From Baylisascaris procyonis (lineage: Eukaryota > Nematoda > Chromadorea > Rhabditida > Ascarididae), in NCBI GenBank assembly GCA_037389465.1, contig JAZARR010000095.1, positions 816,001 through 880,000 on the forward strand: a stretch of 64,000 nt of DNA, written 5' to 3'. Shown here piece by piece: positions 52,211 through 63,526 of this stretch; within the stretch, counting starts at the first letter, position 1; every line of letters begins with the position of its first letter. The notes beneath the pieces were generated by a model. That model did no database searches. It was not told the DNA's origin and worked only from the letters and a program-made list of their open reading frames with translations. The translations under genes and the position numbers were made by a program.

Positions 52211-53445
52211 AGTAGAAATATTGTTGATCATTATTTATAGCTCGTTGGTCGGTCGAGTTTTTAAACTGCTATTATTGCTTAACTATAATTTTATTGAATA
52301 ATTAAGTTTAAAGATTGGTTGAAACTTATCAATTTGATTCAATAATAATATTTTCAACTATTAAAAAAGTTTATAAGTGTTTAGACGTTAATTTAAAAGC
52401 ATTACCACTATATTTATGTAATAATATCGTATATATATTTCGATTCTCTCAAATAGAGTATATATATTTGCAGGTGCAGAGAGTTCATTGACCGATATCG
52501 ATATGGAACCTTATAGACCATTCCAACAGGTTCGTTAAGTTTTTTTAAAAATTATTTTACTTTATTTTGCAATTGAGAGATGTTTTTATATTTTTAATTA
52601 TTCGACTGTTTTTTAACATTTTATACAAATATGCACTTATAAGAATTACAATGATAGCTACAAAAACATCGTTCAGGAAAATTTGTATTGTTCTTTTCAA
52701 ATTCTCTCTTATTATAGCCGATCATATAAATGAGTAAATAGGCTTCTGTGTATGCGATGAGATCGTTCTTCCTTCTAATGAGGATCTTGTTTTCAAATAT
52801 GCAAATGAGCTTGCTTTATATGCAAATTCAGATGACACGCAGTAATCGTTAAATAAAGAAATTTATTATGCAGAATTGAAAGTTTTGAATAATTTCATTG
52901 TTGCGTTTTCCTGTAGGATCGACTCTTTTAAATCTTATATCTTCCATGCTGCATCCTTATTCCTATTTCTTCCTCGATACCTCTGTAGATTCATCTTTCA
53001 ACTTCTTTATATAATTGATTTTTACTAGTAATATTTAATAAATTCATTGAAATTGAAGACTTCAAAGGTGGAATATTTAAGACCTCATTGATGAAAGACT
53101 ATATTATAAGATCACAACTTCAAATGATTTTAATTACTTTTAAAATATAAAAAAATATAAAATATTATAAAAATTACTAAATTGCAGGAAGTATCCAATG
53201 AAGGTGGTAATATACCGGTTAGACCATTACCTGTAACCGAACCAAAACTACAATATCAAGCATTTTATAAAAATACCGGCAATGCTGCACCAACTTTCAA
53301 AGAAATTATCATTGAATTCATCTATTGGTCGGTGCTTGGTATTGCTCTTATGCTTGTTCTCACATATCGAAGTTCATTACCACCGTTGAATTGTAATAGC
53401 GGTCAACCTGAACTACAATCACAGCAAAACGTTGCACCGCTATGA
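48585..53445 (+). CDS. Orphan basic protein with one C-terminal membrane segment
   Basis: Nine exons with agreeing phases: 48585-48644, 49462-49568, 50238-50382, 51007-51091, 51280-51362, 51589-51797, 51970-52028, 52474-52529 and 53188-53445, giving 353 residues. I do not recognise the family. The N-terminal third is mixed and polar. Residues of roughly 170-240 are strongly basic with Arg/Ser/His clusters (KKTSVNRSKNRRKKY, FRRKHKHSDRRSTHHSHRRR), then a short acidic stretch (SSEIEVDLGADDG). Near the C-terminus one hydrophobic segment (FIYWSVLGIALMLVLTY) is followed by about 25 polar residues. There is no signal peptide, so a tail-anchored-like or nuclear-envelope-type topology, with the basic region facing cytosol or nucleoplasm, is a reasonable guess. 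An alternative exon at 48707 (starting DRWISRFDG) could follow exon 1. AATAAA is at 53560. Confidence 0.82.
48934..49208. repeat. 24-bp minisatellite, about 11 copies
   Basis: Units of 24 bp around TTTGCTGTGGTCACTATCTC, diverged at a few positions, in intron 1 of the orphan membrane protein gene. Because 24 is a multiple of three, a plus-strand frame reads through as repeats of LLWSLSRN; it has no splice support as an exon. Confidence 0.92.
52053..52207. repeat. (CT)n followed by (TA)n microsatellite
   Basis: About 85 bp of CT/CCCT tract followed by about 67 bp of TA dinucleotides with one interruption, in intron 7 of the orphan gene. Confidence 0.95.
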
Positions 53446-54643
53446 AGTGACAACCGGCTGGCATTTGTAATTGCGCATCGCTATATTGGGACAACCGGCT
53501 GGCATTTAACAATTATGCATTTTTTTCAACGATGAGTGATTTATTTCCGCATCTCTTTTAATAAACTGCTTGATGTTTTTTTTGTCGTCGAAAATAAACG
53601 TGATTTTCTTAGATCGTTTATTGATAATATTTTTTAAAAAATTCAAAAAAAGAGCATTTCCTTTGGATGGGATGACGGTCAGTTCGACATATCACTTCGG
53701 AGATCACGATCTGATCATCATAGCTCCGAGATCGATACCTTAGCTCTCTAACATGCTACTGAAGATGATGACATGTGGATGCTGACGAGAGGAAACGCCG
53801 GTCTATCGACGATATGCAACAAATGTATGATAGCACATATAAGCAACCCTAATTTTCTACTCATCCACCCCCATTCCTTTGTCCCTTCCTCTAGTTATAC
53901 GAGGGAGAAAGTTTCTCGTAAATTCTCGCATTTCTAGTCGAAAAATTTGGTCAAAATCATCGCAAATTTTAATTGAAAATGCAGTAAAATTTCCTAGAAG
54001 TTAATAGAAAGGAAGAGGAAGTAAAAGGAAGTAGGAAAGCCGAGAAGGAAGAAAGAGAACAGGGGAGAAGGAGGCATCAAAGCAGGAGGGGAAGGAAAAA
54101 ACCTAAGGAAAGAACACGAAAAGAAGGGTATCGCATGATGTTCTCTGCACAAATTATGTTCAAATCCCCGTTGTAGTACCACTCCAACAATCTATATACC
54201 AATGAAGAATAGAATTATTCAAAAAAATATACCAACAAGAAATTTAAAAATATTTTTTATTCATTCTATCTATCTTATAACCACATATAAGAGAGTTACA
54301 TGAAACTTGAATAATTACTTCATAGTCAAATCGGTTATGTTCTCAACAGTAATAAAAATAAATCGTCTTTCTAGTATAAAGCCTACGACATTTGAGCCAC
54401 CGTCTCTACTACCACCTCCCTCTCCCCCCCTCTCTCCCTCCCCTCTCTCTCTCCCTCCCCCTCCCTCCCTCTCTCTCATATAAATTTTGCATTAAATCCT
54501 ACCGGAAGTTGAAATATTTGTGTATAAAATATTTAAAATTCCACCATATTTTTAACAAACCTCACAAAAACAACAAATTAAAAAAAACATCAACAAAAAT
54601 ATCTATAAAATCTTCATCATGCATCGATCGTAAATTCCACTTA
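53446..54643. other. Convergent intergenic region
   Basis: 3' regions of the orphan membrane protein gene (+) and TOM7 (-). It has a purine-rich block near 54000-54120 and a CT-rich tract at 54408-54478. A short phrase containing CAACCGGCTGGCATTT is repeated at about 53452 and 53491, just after the stop codon. Confidence 0.6.
53560..53565 (+). terminator. AATAAA polyadenylation signal
   Basis: Canonical hexamer 115 nt after the stop of the orphan membrane protein gene. Confidence 0.7.
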
Positions 54644-55401
54644 TTAGCCCCATAGTAGACTTAGCAACGTCAGAGGAACGATCTGTCCATTCGGCAATGG
54701 TTCAGCGCCTTGCCGGAAACCTTTAATATATCGCACTGAACCTTCATATCTCATGAGTTTATTCAAAAAAACCATTATAAAGGATAAAAAAATAAAAATA
54801 AAATAAAATACTGCAATTGTCCGCTAGTGGTTAGAAGTTCAGGAATTTCAAGCAAAAAAAACATATTAAAATCTCCAAATCATAAAACTCAATTTAGAAA
54901 CACCTAATACAAATTCCGTATACACTGCATATGACATCCTAGAAAGCCCCCCCCCCCCAAACGAAATATGTCGAACGAATAACTTCTGCATATAGAGTCG
55001 CAATAAAGAAAATAATGAGGGGGCAAAGTTTTGAAATACTTCAGGTTTTTTTGCTTCTTAAACTTCTTACAGCAGTCTATTCAATAGCAATTGCTACCGA
55101 TATACCCTAATCGATCAAAGAAGGAATAACTTCAATTACGACATCTGAATCCACGACTTCCTAACTTCCAGTTATCCACAACTCTAATTAATCACCCCCC
55201 CCCCCCTTCAGCATAGATTATTTCAACCCAATTAATAAATGCATAAATTAAAAATAAAATATTTCATTAAAATCTCATAAATCGAATCGACGAAAACCTA
55301 CCCAGATAGAGGATAAAAGGTACAAATCCCCATTGTACGCTTAATCTAAGGCAATCCACTGATTTCGAGATAAATTGTTGTTGACCGGCGCTTAACTTCA
55401 T
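54644..55401 (-). CDS. tomm-7: Mitochondrial import receptor subunit TOM7
   Basis: Two exons, 55401-55302 and 54720-54644, give 58 residues (human 55). TOM7 is a small single-helix subunit of the outer-membrane TOM complex; it affects complex assembly and, in animals, PINK1 retention. The start is MKLSAGQQQFI; the membrane segment LSVQWGFVPFILYLGF matches the family's x-RWGFIPLVIYLGF; after the intron the protein ends GAEPLPNGQIVPLTLLSLLW plus a final glycine, the typical TOM7 ending. Start 55401 was chosen because it aligns with family N-termini; the frame remains open for 26 codons upstream, but these do not resemble TOM7. It is too short to be found by length filters and is recognised only through both exons together. 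Confidence 0.94.
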
Positions 55402-57803
55402 TATTTGAGTTTCGTTCGTCAACAATGAAAACCACCACCGATCTTCCTGCAGGTATCGTAAACAATTACCTTCATTCATCTTGATTTATCTTAATTTCAA
55501 AAAAAAAAAACAATCGATGCATATTCGATGATTCATTCAGATTTATAAAATAATATGCAAAAATTCTAAAATATATGCAAAAAATTATTTGATAGTATTA
55601 AATACTTGAAATTTCTATATGATTACATAAAAAGTTTACAAGTGAAAAGAGTCTCATAATTGCCAACCATCTGGCGGAACATATAGGTAGTGCTTAATTA
55701 CCAATAGATTTACTTTTTACCTTTTATTACCAACGCAGGATTTAAAACAAAGATCCTACGATATATTTGCTCATAAAAAATTTTTAAAAAAAAGTTAAAA
55801 ACCATGATTTTTGAAGTATTCATAAAATTAAGGCTACAGTAGTCGGATTTTCGTGTTAATAACCAACAACTTCCGTATCGCTACTCACCGCCAGCAATCA
55901 ATCCCCGAAAAAATCCATTCCTAAGGGAAAACGAACAAACCCAGAATTTGCGGCATTTAATCTAGAGTCAAAAAATGAAATACAGAGCTCAACCTTCAAT
56001 AACGAAGGAACAAACATGGAAATTTAAAATTTAACATTTAAATTTAATTTAACAAACCAGTCATTTAAAAAAATCCTAGGCATATTTAATAATCAACACA
56101 TACCTGACGGGAATATAATTTTCTATACTTTTAGCATCCCCTTCCATTTCTACTACCCGTACACCAATGTTCCCCCACTACTATCTTAATGAACAAGGGG
56201 GCTAGAGAATAAATTAAACAAGTTACGGGAAACCATGCTCGCAAATAATTATTAATCGCCTCAGGCGTTTAAATTTTCTATCCCTGAAGCACAGGAATTG
56301 CTTGAGCTACGATACAGTACTGGCTAACAGATGACATCCACATCTAATCTGGATTTCACGTAAATACGCCGGTCACTGTTTGGTCACTATCACCGATAAA
56401 GTTCCCATCTCAAGCGGTGCCAAAAATATTTAAGACCTTAAGGTCTATCACCCCCGTCTGGTGTATGAATCATACTCATCATTCATTTCATTTTAATAGT
56501 GGTAAGAATGGTCCACAATCTTTTTCGAACGATCCTGCAAGAACTCCGGAATCATGCATTGCATGACTTTTGACCTCGATCACCCCCCCTTCCCAACTCA
56601 CATTTCACCGACCACCCATCGACTAAGATTACAACCAATTCCCTTCGATTAATATGTCGCTATGCCGGATCAATGGTAGATTAACCTGACCATAACATCC
56701 GAAAGGATAGGATCAACAACAATATAAGAACTCGTGATTATAACACCAGGTGTTCTCTAATCAAGATTAACCAACAGCGAATTTTTATATGCAAAAAATG
56801 AATTCAATTTATAGAATTAAAAAAAAAATCTTTGCATGAAGATACAATACACAACATAATCGATGAGAATAAAAATAATATGATAGCTTCAAGCGCCACA
56901 GATATAGTAACGGCGCACACAAGCAATTACAGCGAATATTTTAGGAGTATAACGTATATAAATTCAACTTGTTTGAGAGTACGTCCAGAGGTGGATCAGG
57001 ACGGATCAGGACCAATTCCCCTCCCCTTCTATCACTTCGAGTCAGATTAGGACGTTTCAGGACCAATTCCCCCCCCCCCACCACCCCCTCCATCACTTCA
57101 AATTAAAATATAACAGGTTATAAAATTCAACTCAACACAACATCATTCAATACCAAACAACTCAAAAAGAACCTCCGTAAAAGAAGAATAGATCAATGCG
57201 GAAGCATAAAAACAGAATAAATGGAAGCATTAAAAATTTTTCATGAAATTCAACATACAACTTCAAAAAAAAAACTTAAAAAAAAGATATATCAACTTCA
57301 CGAACAAATAAAACTACAACTTATAAATAATAGAAAGAGCGAAAAATAATACAGCTTAAAATTTGTTCAACATGAATTTGAATGGCCAATTTATGCAATA
57401 GAATGATTCATATGCGATAATGAACACAAAATTCACAGTATCTTCAGCAATAAATAATAAACTCCCTCAGACATCTCCAACATCGACAGCGAAACCCTTC
57501 AGACATCTCCAACACCGACAGTGAAACCCTTCAGACATCTCCAACATCGACAGCGAAACCCTTCAGACACACCCAATACCGAGAATGAAACCATTCAGAC
57601 ATCTCAACGTCAGCACTTTCGGAGAGCAAGTTTAACTTATTCAAGAACAAGACCATACTTCAATAACTTCATAACTAAATGTAACTGAAAATTCAAAAAA
57701 AAACAGATAAATTTCAAAAAAAAAAAAAAAAAACTGCAAAAAAAATCCCACAGATGCATTCATTCAACGATATAATCACCTTACATGTAAACATCTATAA
57801 TAC
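55402..57803. other. Spacer between CD2BP2 and TOM7 (both minus strand)
   Basis: 2.4 kb with no supportable exon. It contains C tracts at 55195-55206 (just inside the TOM7 intron side) and 57069-57079, and a 32-bp tandem repeat at 57468-57615. The distance is larger than expected for a simple operon. Confidence 0.5.
57468..57615. repeat. 32-bp tandem repeat, about 4.5 copies
   Basis: Units starting CAGACATCTCCAACA recur at 57468, 57500, 57532, 57564 and 57596; the later units are more diverged. Confidence 0.92.
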
Positions 57804-60800
57804 TCATGTATATAAATCGAAATCAAGTCTAGCAACTGTATAGAACGCTTGTGTTCCATGTTTTCTTGCCCAACCACCTTGCTCGAATTGACCTTCCTCT
57901 TGCAGTTTTAACATCTCATCGCTGGAGAATGGACCATGAATCTCAGCATCTTCCTTATCCGACAATTTGTACTCCCATTTCACATTTTCGCCCATCTTCT
58001 CCTCTTCTATCGTTCCAGTTCCTGCAGAATACTTTCAGTCGTATCGCTTTCAAAGTAAGCCTGACCTCGAGAAAATAAGCTCGAACTCGAGAAGCTCCAA
58101 TGATGAACTACTGTCACTCGAACTCATATTGACTTCACGAACTTCCAATCAGGCGCAGCTAATTTCAGCAAAGTTTTTCCCACTGAGACAAAACTTTAGA
58201 AACTTCCCAAGTAACTTTTTATGTTAATTCCTTTAGTCAGATATCATATACAATATTAGAATATATATTCATTTAATATAATCGTCCAAAAATTGAACCA
58301 AAATAAAAAAATAAAAAATAAAAATTCTTGTGAACTAATAACCAAATATACAAAAGCCTAGTATTCAATAAAAATAATCAATTAAAATTTAAATTAAAAA
58401 AAATAAATAAATAAAATCACCATTCGACGACGTAGTCGGCGTATCGGCAAACATATCCACCTGGTCGGCAGCCTTATTATCCATTTGGTGCGAGAGCAAT
58501 TGCAGTTTTTCCTTCGTATATTGATAAGCTTCCATCTCACCTTTCGAGACGAGTGAATCAGCTAAGCCCGTCAGATCCTTTACCGTTATACTGCTTTCAT
58601 CTTTATATTCCTCACCTGCCTTCTTCGCTGCCCAACGTCGTTTACGCTCTTCCGCTGCGCTTACTTTAATTCAACACTCTTCTCTATCTGACAAAATTAA
58701 CGACTAATTACTATCATGTCAATATTTGAAACTGTACCATATCCTCTAAAATAAAAACCCTGGGTTTCTTTTAAGAAATATTTATTACGACTGAGACCAT
58801 AAATTAGATCACCAAAACAGTAATAGTAAATCGGGCAATGAAAATTGATCAAACAAGTAGTATTAATTTTCAACATTTCACATTAAATCATAAAATATCT
58901 ATTTAAAGAATATAATTGAGCGGTGTTTAAAATTGTCGAAGATGCATCTCATTCGATAAATTCCCGATAACATTTACTAAATTAAAATTTATGATTTTAT
59001 TTAATTTTTACAAAAAAATTTTCTTAAAGTTTAAAACTTTATTTGAATTTACTTTTTTAAATTACCTAAACGGGAATTTGACTTGGTTCAAACAAAACTT
59101 CTAATAGAGTTCATTTCTATTCTTTCATTACTATCGAATATCGATTAGCTAATCCCTTATATATAAAAGAAATTATATAATGCATCAGATCGTTCACCCT
59201 ATGGGTTCTTTCCTCTATAATTGATGTAATTTCTCAAAATACGCCTGAAAAAGAGGTGGAGGGGACTGGAGAGGGGAGAGGGAGGGGCAAGGGGTGTGAG
59301 CAATCGAAGCCCACCTCCGGTTTCGCGACTCCTTGGCTCTTAATGACTCCGGATGAACCTAACACTTGACCATAAAGCATCAGCGGCACACGCTCAATTA
59401 ACAAATAAATAATGCAAAACGAACTTTTCTGCTTTCCAAATCTCTTTAATGCTTTTTCAATAGTCTCATTCGGTTGCAGAAATGTACAAATCTTTTCGTA
59501 GACACTTTTTAGTTCGCCATCGCCCATTATTCGTATCGTTGAATCATCATCATCCTTCAAAAATCAAAAATTTTTCATTATTTAAAATAAACTATTAAAA
59601 TTAAAATTAAATAAAAAACCTTTTAAAAATGTTTTTACCTTTATTTTATAAACACAATTCTACTCTTTTACCCTTTCCCTTTACGGTTGGTCTTCTATCT
59701 GATCTGCTAATAAGCCAGAACTTACTTTTTGACAAGTTCCCACTTCACTGAAAACAACAGTGATACAAATAAAAACAAAAAACCTGTTTGTAGGGACAGA
59801 TGCGTTCATTCCAAAGGAATAGCATTGTTTCTTTTTTTTCTTGGTCGGTAGTGGCATTTGTGATAGCCAATTTATATACCAAATATAATATTCCATAAGC
59901 CATATTCCACCATGTTTTCGTCGTGCGAGACAGACAACGGGCCCTGGGGGGAAGGGGGAGGGGGGGGGGGCTACATCAGCTAAGCGTTATCAGCTCCGAC
60001 CACGCTAGAAAGGCTCCCACTAGATCAGGGAGTGACGACTGCAAGTTTGACCCTCGGATGACCATCCTGGCTAAGCGTGGAGAGGCAAACCGCTGCTATA
60101 GGTGCACGAGGGCTAGCAACGCCGCATTCGTTAAAAAGTCGAGTACGGAAATCGACAGATCCTCGCCGATCTTTGACGAATGAACGGATCATTAGGTGAT
60201 CAGGTGATATATAAAATACATATATTTATCTCTATTAAAGCTTTCCCAAATTTTCAAACGTTTCAAATAAGAATTAAATAAAAAAAGATGTGACCAACTT
60301 ACATTAGTCTTTTGCCACTGATCACCTGCAGCACTTTTAACATGAGCCCAATCAATATTATCGAGCCATGCATCCTTTATGTCACGCTCCTTCTGAAATT
60401 TAAAAAAAAAGTAATTCAATAAAACTAAAATATGTGCACCAAAAAAAAATTCATTAACTCTTTCCGCAACGGTTAAATAATTCGTTTATATTATTTGAGA
60501 TTTTCCAACTCTCCAGAAAAAAATCCACAAAATTCAGGAAGGAAAAAATGATGCGCCATAATAAGACAAAAGAAACAACTAAGTAACCGCAGTAATATGA
60601 CGTCACTATGAACAACTTCGACGCATTTGCATTAATAAGTCAGCGTTTAGTATCCGCATGCAAGAATGCGTGCATCCCTCTGCCACTTCATAAAGCCCAA
60701 AATTAAAATAAAGTACCCCTTAATTTGAGGGACTGAATAAAGCAATCCCTCCCCCCCCCCCAATTGGTCATAATTCGTTTGCCACCTCGCAAGACCTGAA

Positions 60801-61595
60801 ATTCCTATTTTTAAAAGCATGACTTACTTTATTGAATATGAAATTACCATCCGTGTCAAAATGTCCTTCCTCTAGATCCTCTTCCACATTGAATGGCGTT
60901 ATTTTCGTATTACCTTCAAATTCCACACCTGCTTCCTCTTGTCCTTCAACCTATAATTAATTGAGTAGTTAAACACGATAAAATATTATAGATAAAGCAT
61001 TTAATCAAGCAATAATATGAGTATATAATAATCAAAAAGATCGTGCTTTTTTTCAAAGTAACTTAATAAGTATAAAAAAAAACAGCATTCGGGAACATTT
61101 CTGAAGGAATTCCTCAGCAGTGATGATGTTGATTTACTTGGTGGATGAAAATATGGAATTGAAAGTATCGTCTTTTTTTATTATGCTTCAAACAACTTGC
61201 TACGTTTTTGGAATGACCTAAAATGTTCGGAATATGAGATCAGGCACCTGGGTTGCTATGTTTGAATCCCTTCCCATCTCCCCCTCCACTCGGGCACAAA
61301 CATTTGAAATTATTGGTTCGGTCGGTATGGAAAGATGGGGGTGACGTGAAGGTTAGCGAACCTTATTCATGTCAAGCTTTTTGTATTTCACTTCATCTTC
61401 TTCATCACTGTCGAGTGTATGTTTTGACTTATAGTCGTCGACCTCTTTCGAGATACTCTCATCTTCGTCACTTTCGACCTCAGGTCTCGTATTCTTCACC
61501 TCATCATAGCGTGTATATTTTGTTCGGCTATGTTGCAATGCATCCGCATCACTCATTTCTGATATTTCTGATTGTGGTTCTTTACGTTTTGACAT
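57804..61595 (-). CDS. CD2BP2 / U5 snRNP 52-kDa protein with divergent GYF domain
   Basis: Six exons, 61595-61362, 60950-60828, 60392-60303, 59554-59425, 58663-58421 and 58021-57804, give 345 residues (human 341). CD2BP2 is a nuclear component of the U5 snRNP that leaves before splicing activation. The N-terminus is acidic and Lys/Glu-rich; the conserved core reads TPFNVEEDLEEGHFDTDGNF, then DAWLDNIDW; a helical middle contains LTGLADSLVSKGEMEAYQYT. The C-terminal GYF domain runs KWEY...IHGPFSSDEMLKL...EGQF and ends LDFDLYT, as in human. The hallmark tryptophan of M-x-x-W is leucine and GYF itself is GQF, so binding to proline-rich ligands may be weakened. An acceptor-like TTTTTTAG ends 3 nt before the ATG, which suggests trans-splicing. 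Confidence 0.95.
59925..60190. other. GC-rich island inside a CD2BP2 intron
   Basis: About 260 bp of roughly balanced or GC-rich sequence in an otherwise AT-rich intron, including an 11-G tract (59960-59970) and a plus-strand frame of 86 codons with no recognised similarity. No coding exon of CD2BP2 is missing here. Origin unknown. Confidence 0.5.
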
Positions 61596-61598
61596 TCT

Positions 61599-61606
61599 CT
61601 AAAAAA
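61599..61606 (-). promoter_or_regulatory. Candidate trans-splice acceptor of CD2BP2
   Basis: On the minus strand a run of T followed by AG ends 3 nt before the start codon (61595). The very short leader is typical for spliced-leader addition. Confidence 0.6.
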
Positions 61607-61611
61607 TTTAA

Positions 61612-61686
61612 ATAAATAAATAAATAAATAAATAAACAAACAAACAAATAAATAAATAAATAAATAAATAAATAAACAAATAAATA
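61612..61686. repeat. (AAAT)n microsatellite
   Basis: Tetranucleotide run with AAAC variants, immediately upstream of the CD2BP2 start. Confidence 0.93.
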
Positions 61687-62481
61687 ATAGCAACTTTTAT
61701 TTATAAAACTTCAAAAAAATTTTATTTTCCAAAATAAAATCTCGAAATTCTTGATCATAAATTATAAGATTTTATTCGAAATAAAAATACATAAGCTGAT
61801 TGATTGTACGCTTCAATCAATCGACCCAACTTGACACAGAAACATAAGAAAACAATGATAAAATGCTTAATGCCGCATTTTTCTAGAAAACCGACCGGTT
61901 ACAGAAATGCTGAAAGAAAAAAAAAATTCACTAAGTAATAGCACAGGAAATTCGATATGCAAATTACAGATCTCTGTAAATATCAATGAAACGACTGAAA
62001 AAAAAAAAAAAACAAAACAAAACAATTCGCTATGAAAATTGCGGAAAGAAGTCAACGCATAATACAGCTATTTCAACGCCAGTAAATTTAATTTCCGTCA
62101 ATTAATTCGATTGGCACATATATGCGCATTTCTATAATGCGCTTTCCTGAAAAAAAAATTTGCAAAAACTTTTAAAAATGAACTATATGCAAAGAGTGGA
62201 TGGATTAAATGATGAGTCCATTAGGATGGGGACTATAGGTGTTCTCTAGTTTTTTTTCCGACGCACAATAAATAAAGCAGCAAAATATTTTAAAATGTAT
62301 GGACTTCCAAGTTTTCAAGTTTTCAAAGATTATTTTAGCCTGATTTTCAAAAAGAAAGTTTGAGGAAATCTGCATGAGCGGAAAGGTTTTTAGGGGGGAG
62401 CATGAGCATATTTCAGGTTGGGGAGGGGACTAACGGGGAAGTTTTATTGCGACTTAAAAATGATTATTTATTTAATTCAAG

Positions 62482-62521
<40 letters not shown>

Positions 62522-63071
62522 AGTTCTTACTGAAATCCCCGGGAAGCTGGACTTTTAGAAATCCTCCCCTCGCCCGAGGGAATATGCGGCAGTATTTTGA
62601 AGGACATCTCAATGCCTTCGGATTCGAAGCATTCACAAATCCATTCAAAATCGAATTGTTCTTTTAATATAACCGTTATATATGTAGCATAAAACACCAT
62701 TAATAACAGGAAATTCAGCGTTCCTTTAGCAACTAAATTTCATAAAAAATAACGTCGGAAAATAAATGAAAAAATCTGAAGTTGGATCATTGCCAAAAAT
62801 AAAAGATGTTCAAGTGTCATATAGAATCGAAATGATTCGACGCCGCTGACGTGTTTGGCCGAGATCAAAGTTGTCAGCCCGTCATACGCCTTTATTTTCA
62901 CCGCCCAACTTGTATTCGTTGATGTGCGTTGAGGTATAGGATTATTGATTGATCGTTGGTGATCGTTTTCATTTAATTAGTATTTCATTTCTATTGATCT
63001 CTTCACCTATAACGATGATTAAGTAGTAATGATTATATGTCATATGGTGGTGCTTACATGTTTTTTACGTT

Positions 63072-63236
63072 CAACCTGAGGTCACTTCAACTCTGAGGTG
63101 CTTCTGAATCTGGACATGTTGTGCTCTACAACCTGAGGTCATCTACTCTGAGGTGCTTCTGAATCCGATATGTTGTGCTGCACAACCTGAGGTCCTCTAG
63201 CCTGAGGTGCTTCTGAATCTCGACACGTTATGCTGT
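63072..63236. repeat. 54-57-bp tandem repeat, about 3 copies
   Basis: Units starting CAACCTGAGGTC at 63072, 63129 and 63183 share CTGAGGTGCTTCTGAATC. Intergenic. Confidence 0.9.
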
Positions 63237-63441
63237 CTGGAGCTTGTCCATTACGCCTCTTGTTAACCTCGAGCGTTCCTTACAGCTTTCGGTTTAAAAT
63301 TTTTTCATCGATTACTGCTAATTATTATCAGACTTAAGTTGTGACAGTCAGGTGGCACCTTTTTTTGTGCAAATGTCAAGTTTTCTTCCCGAAAATAGCG
63401 TGAAAAAGGCAAAGAATTATGGGATAGAAATACGACCATTG

Positions 63442-63526
63442 TCTGAAGACATCTTTGAACCACATAGGCGACAATTGCGCCACTTTCTGAGGACATCTTT
63501 GAGCCACTTAGGCGACAATTGCGCCA
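63442..63526. repeat. 44-bp tandem duplication
   Basis: Two copies at 63442 and 63486, each with GACATCTTTGA and GGCGACAATTGCGCCA, differ at only a few bases. Confidence 0.9.

Noticed and set aside
59234..59560. 108-codon minus-strand frame taken whole as CD2BP2 sequence
   Set aside because: Only the first 43 codons match the family; a phase-compatible GTTCGT donor ends the exon at 59425.
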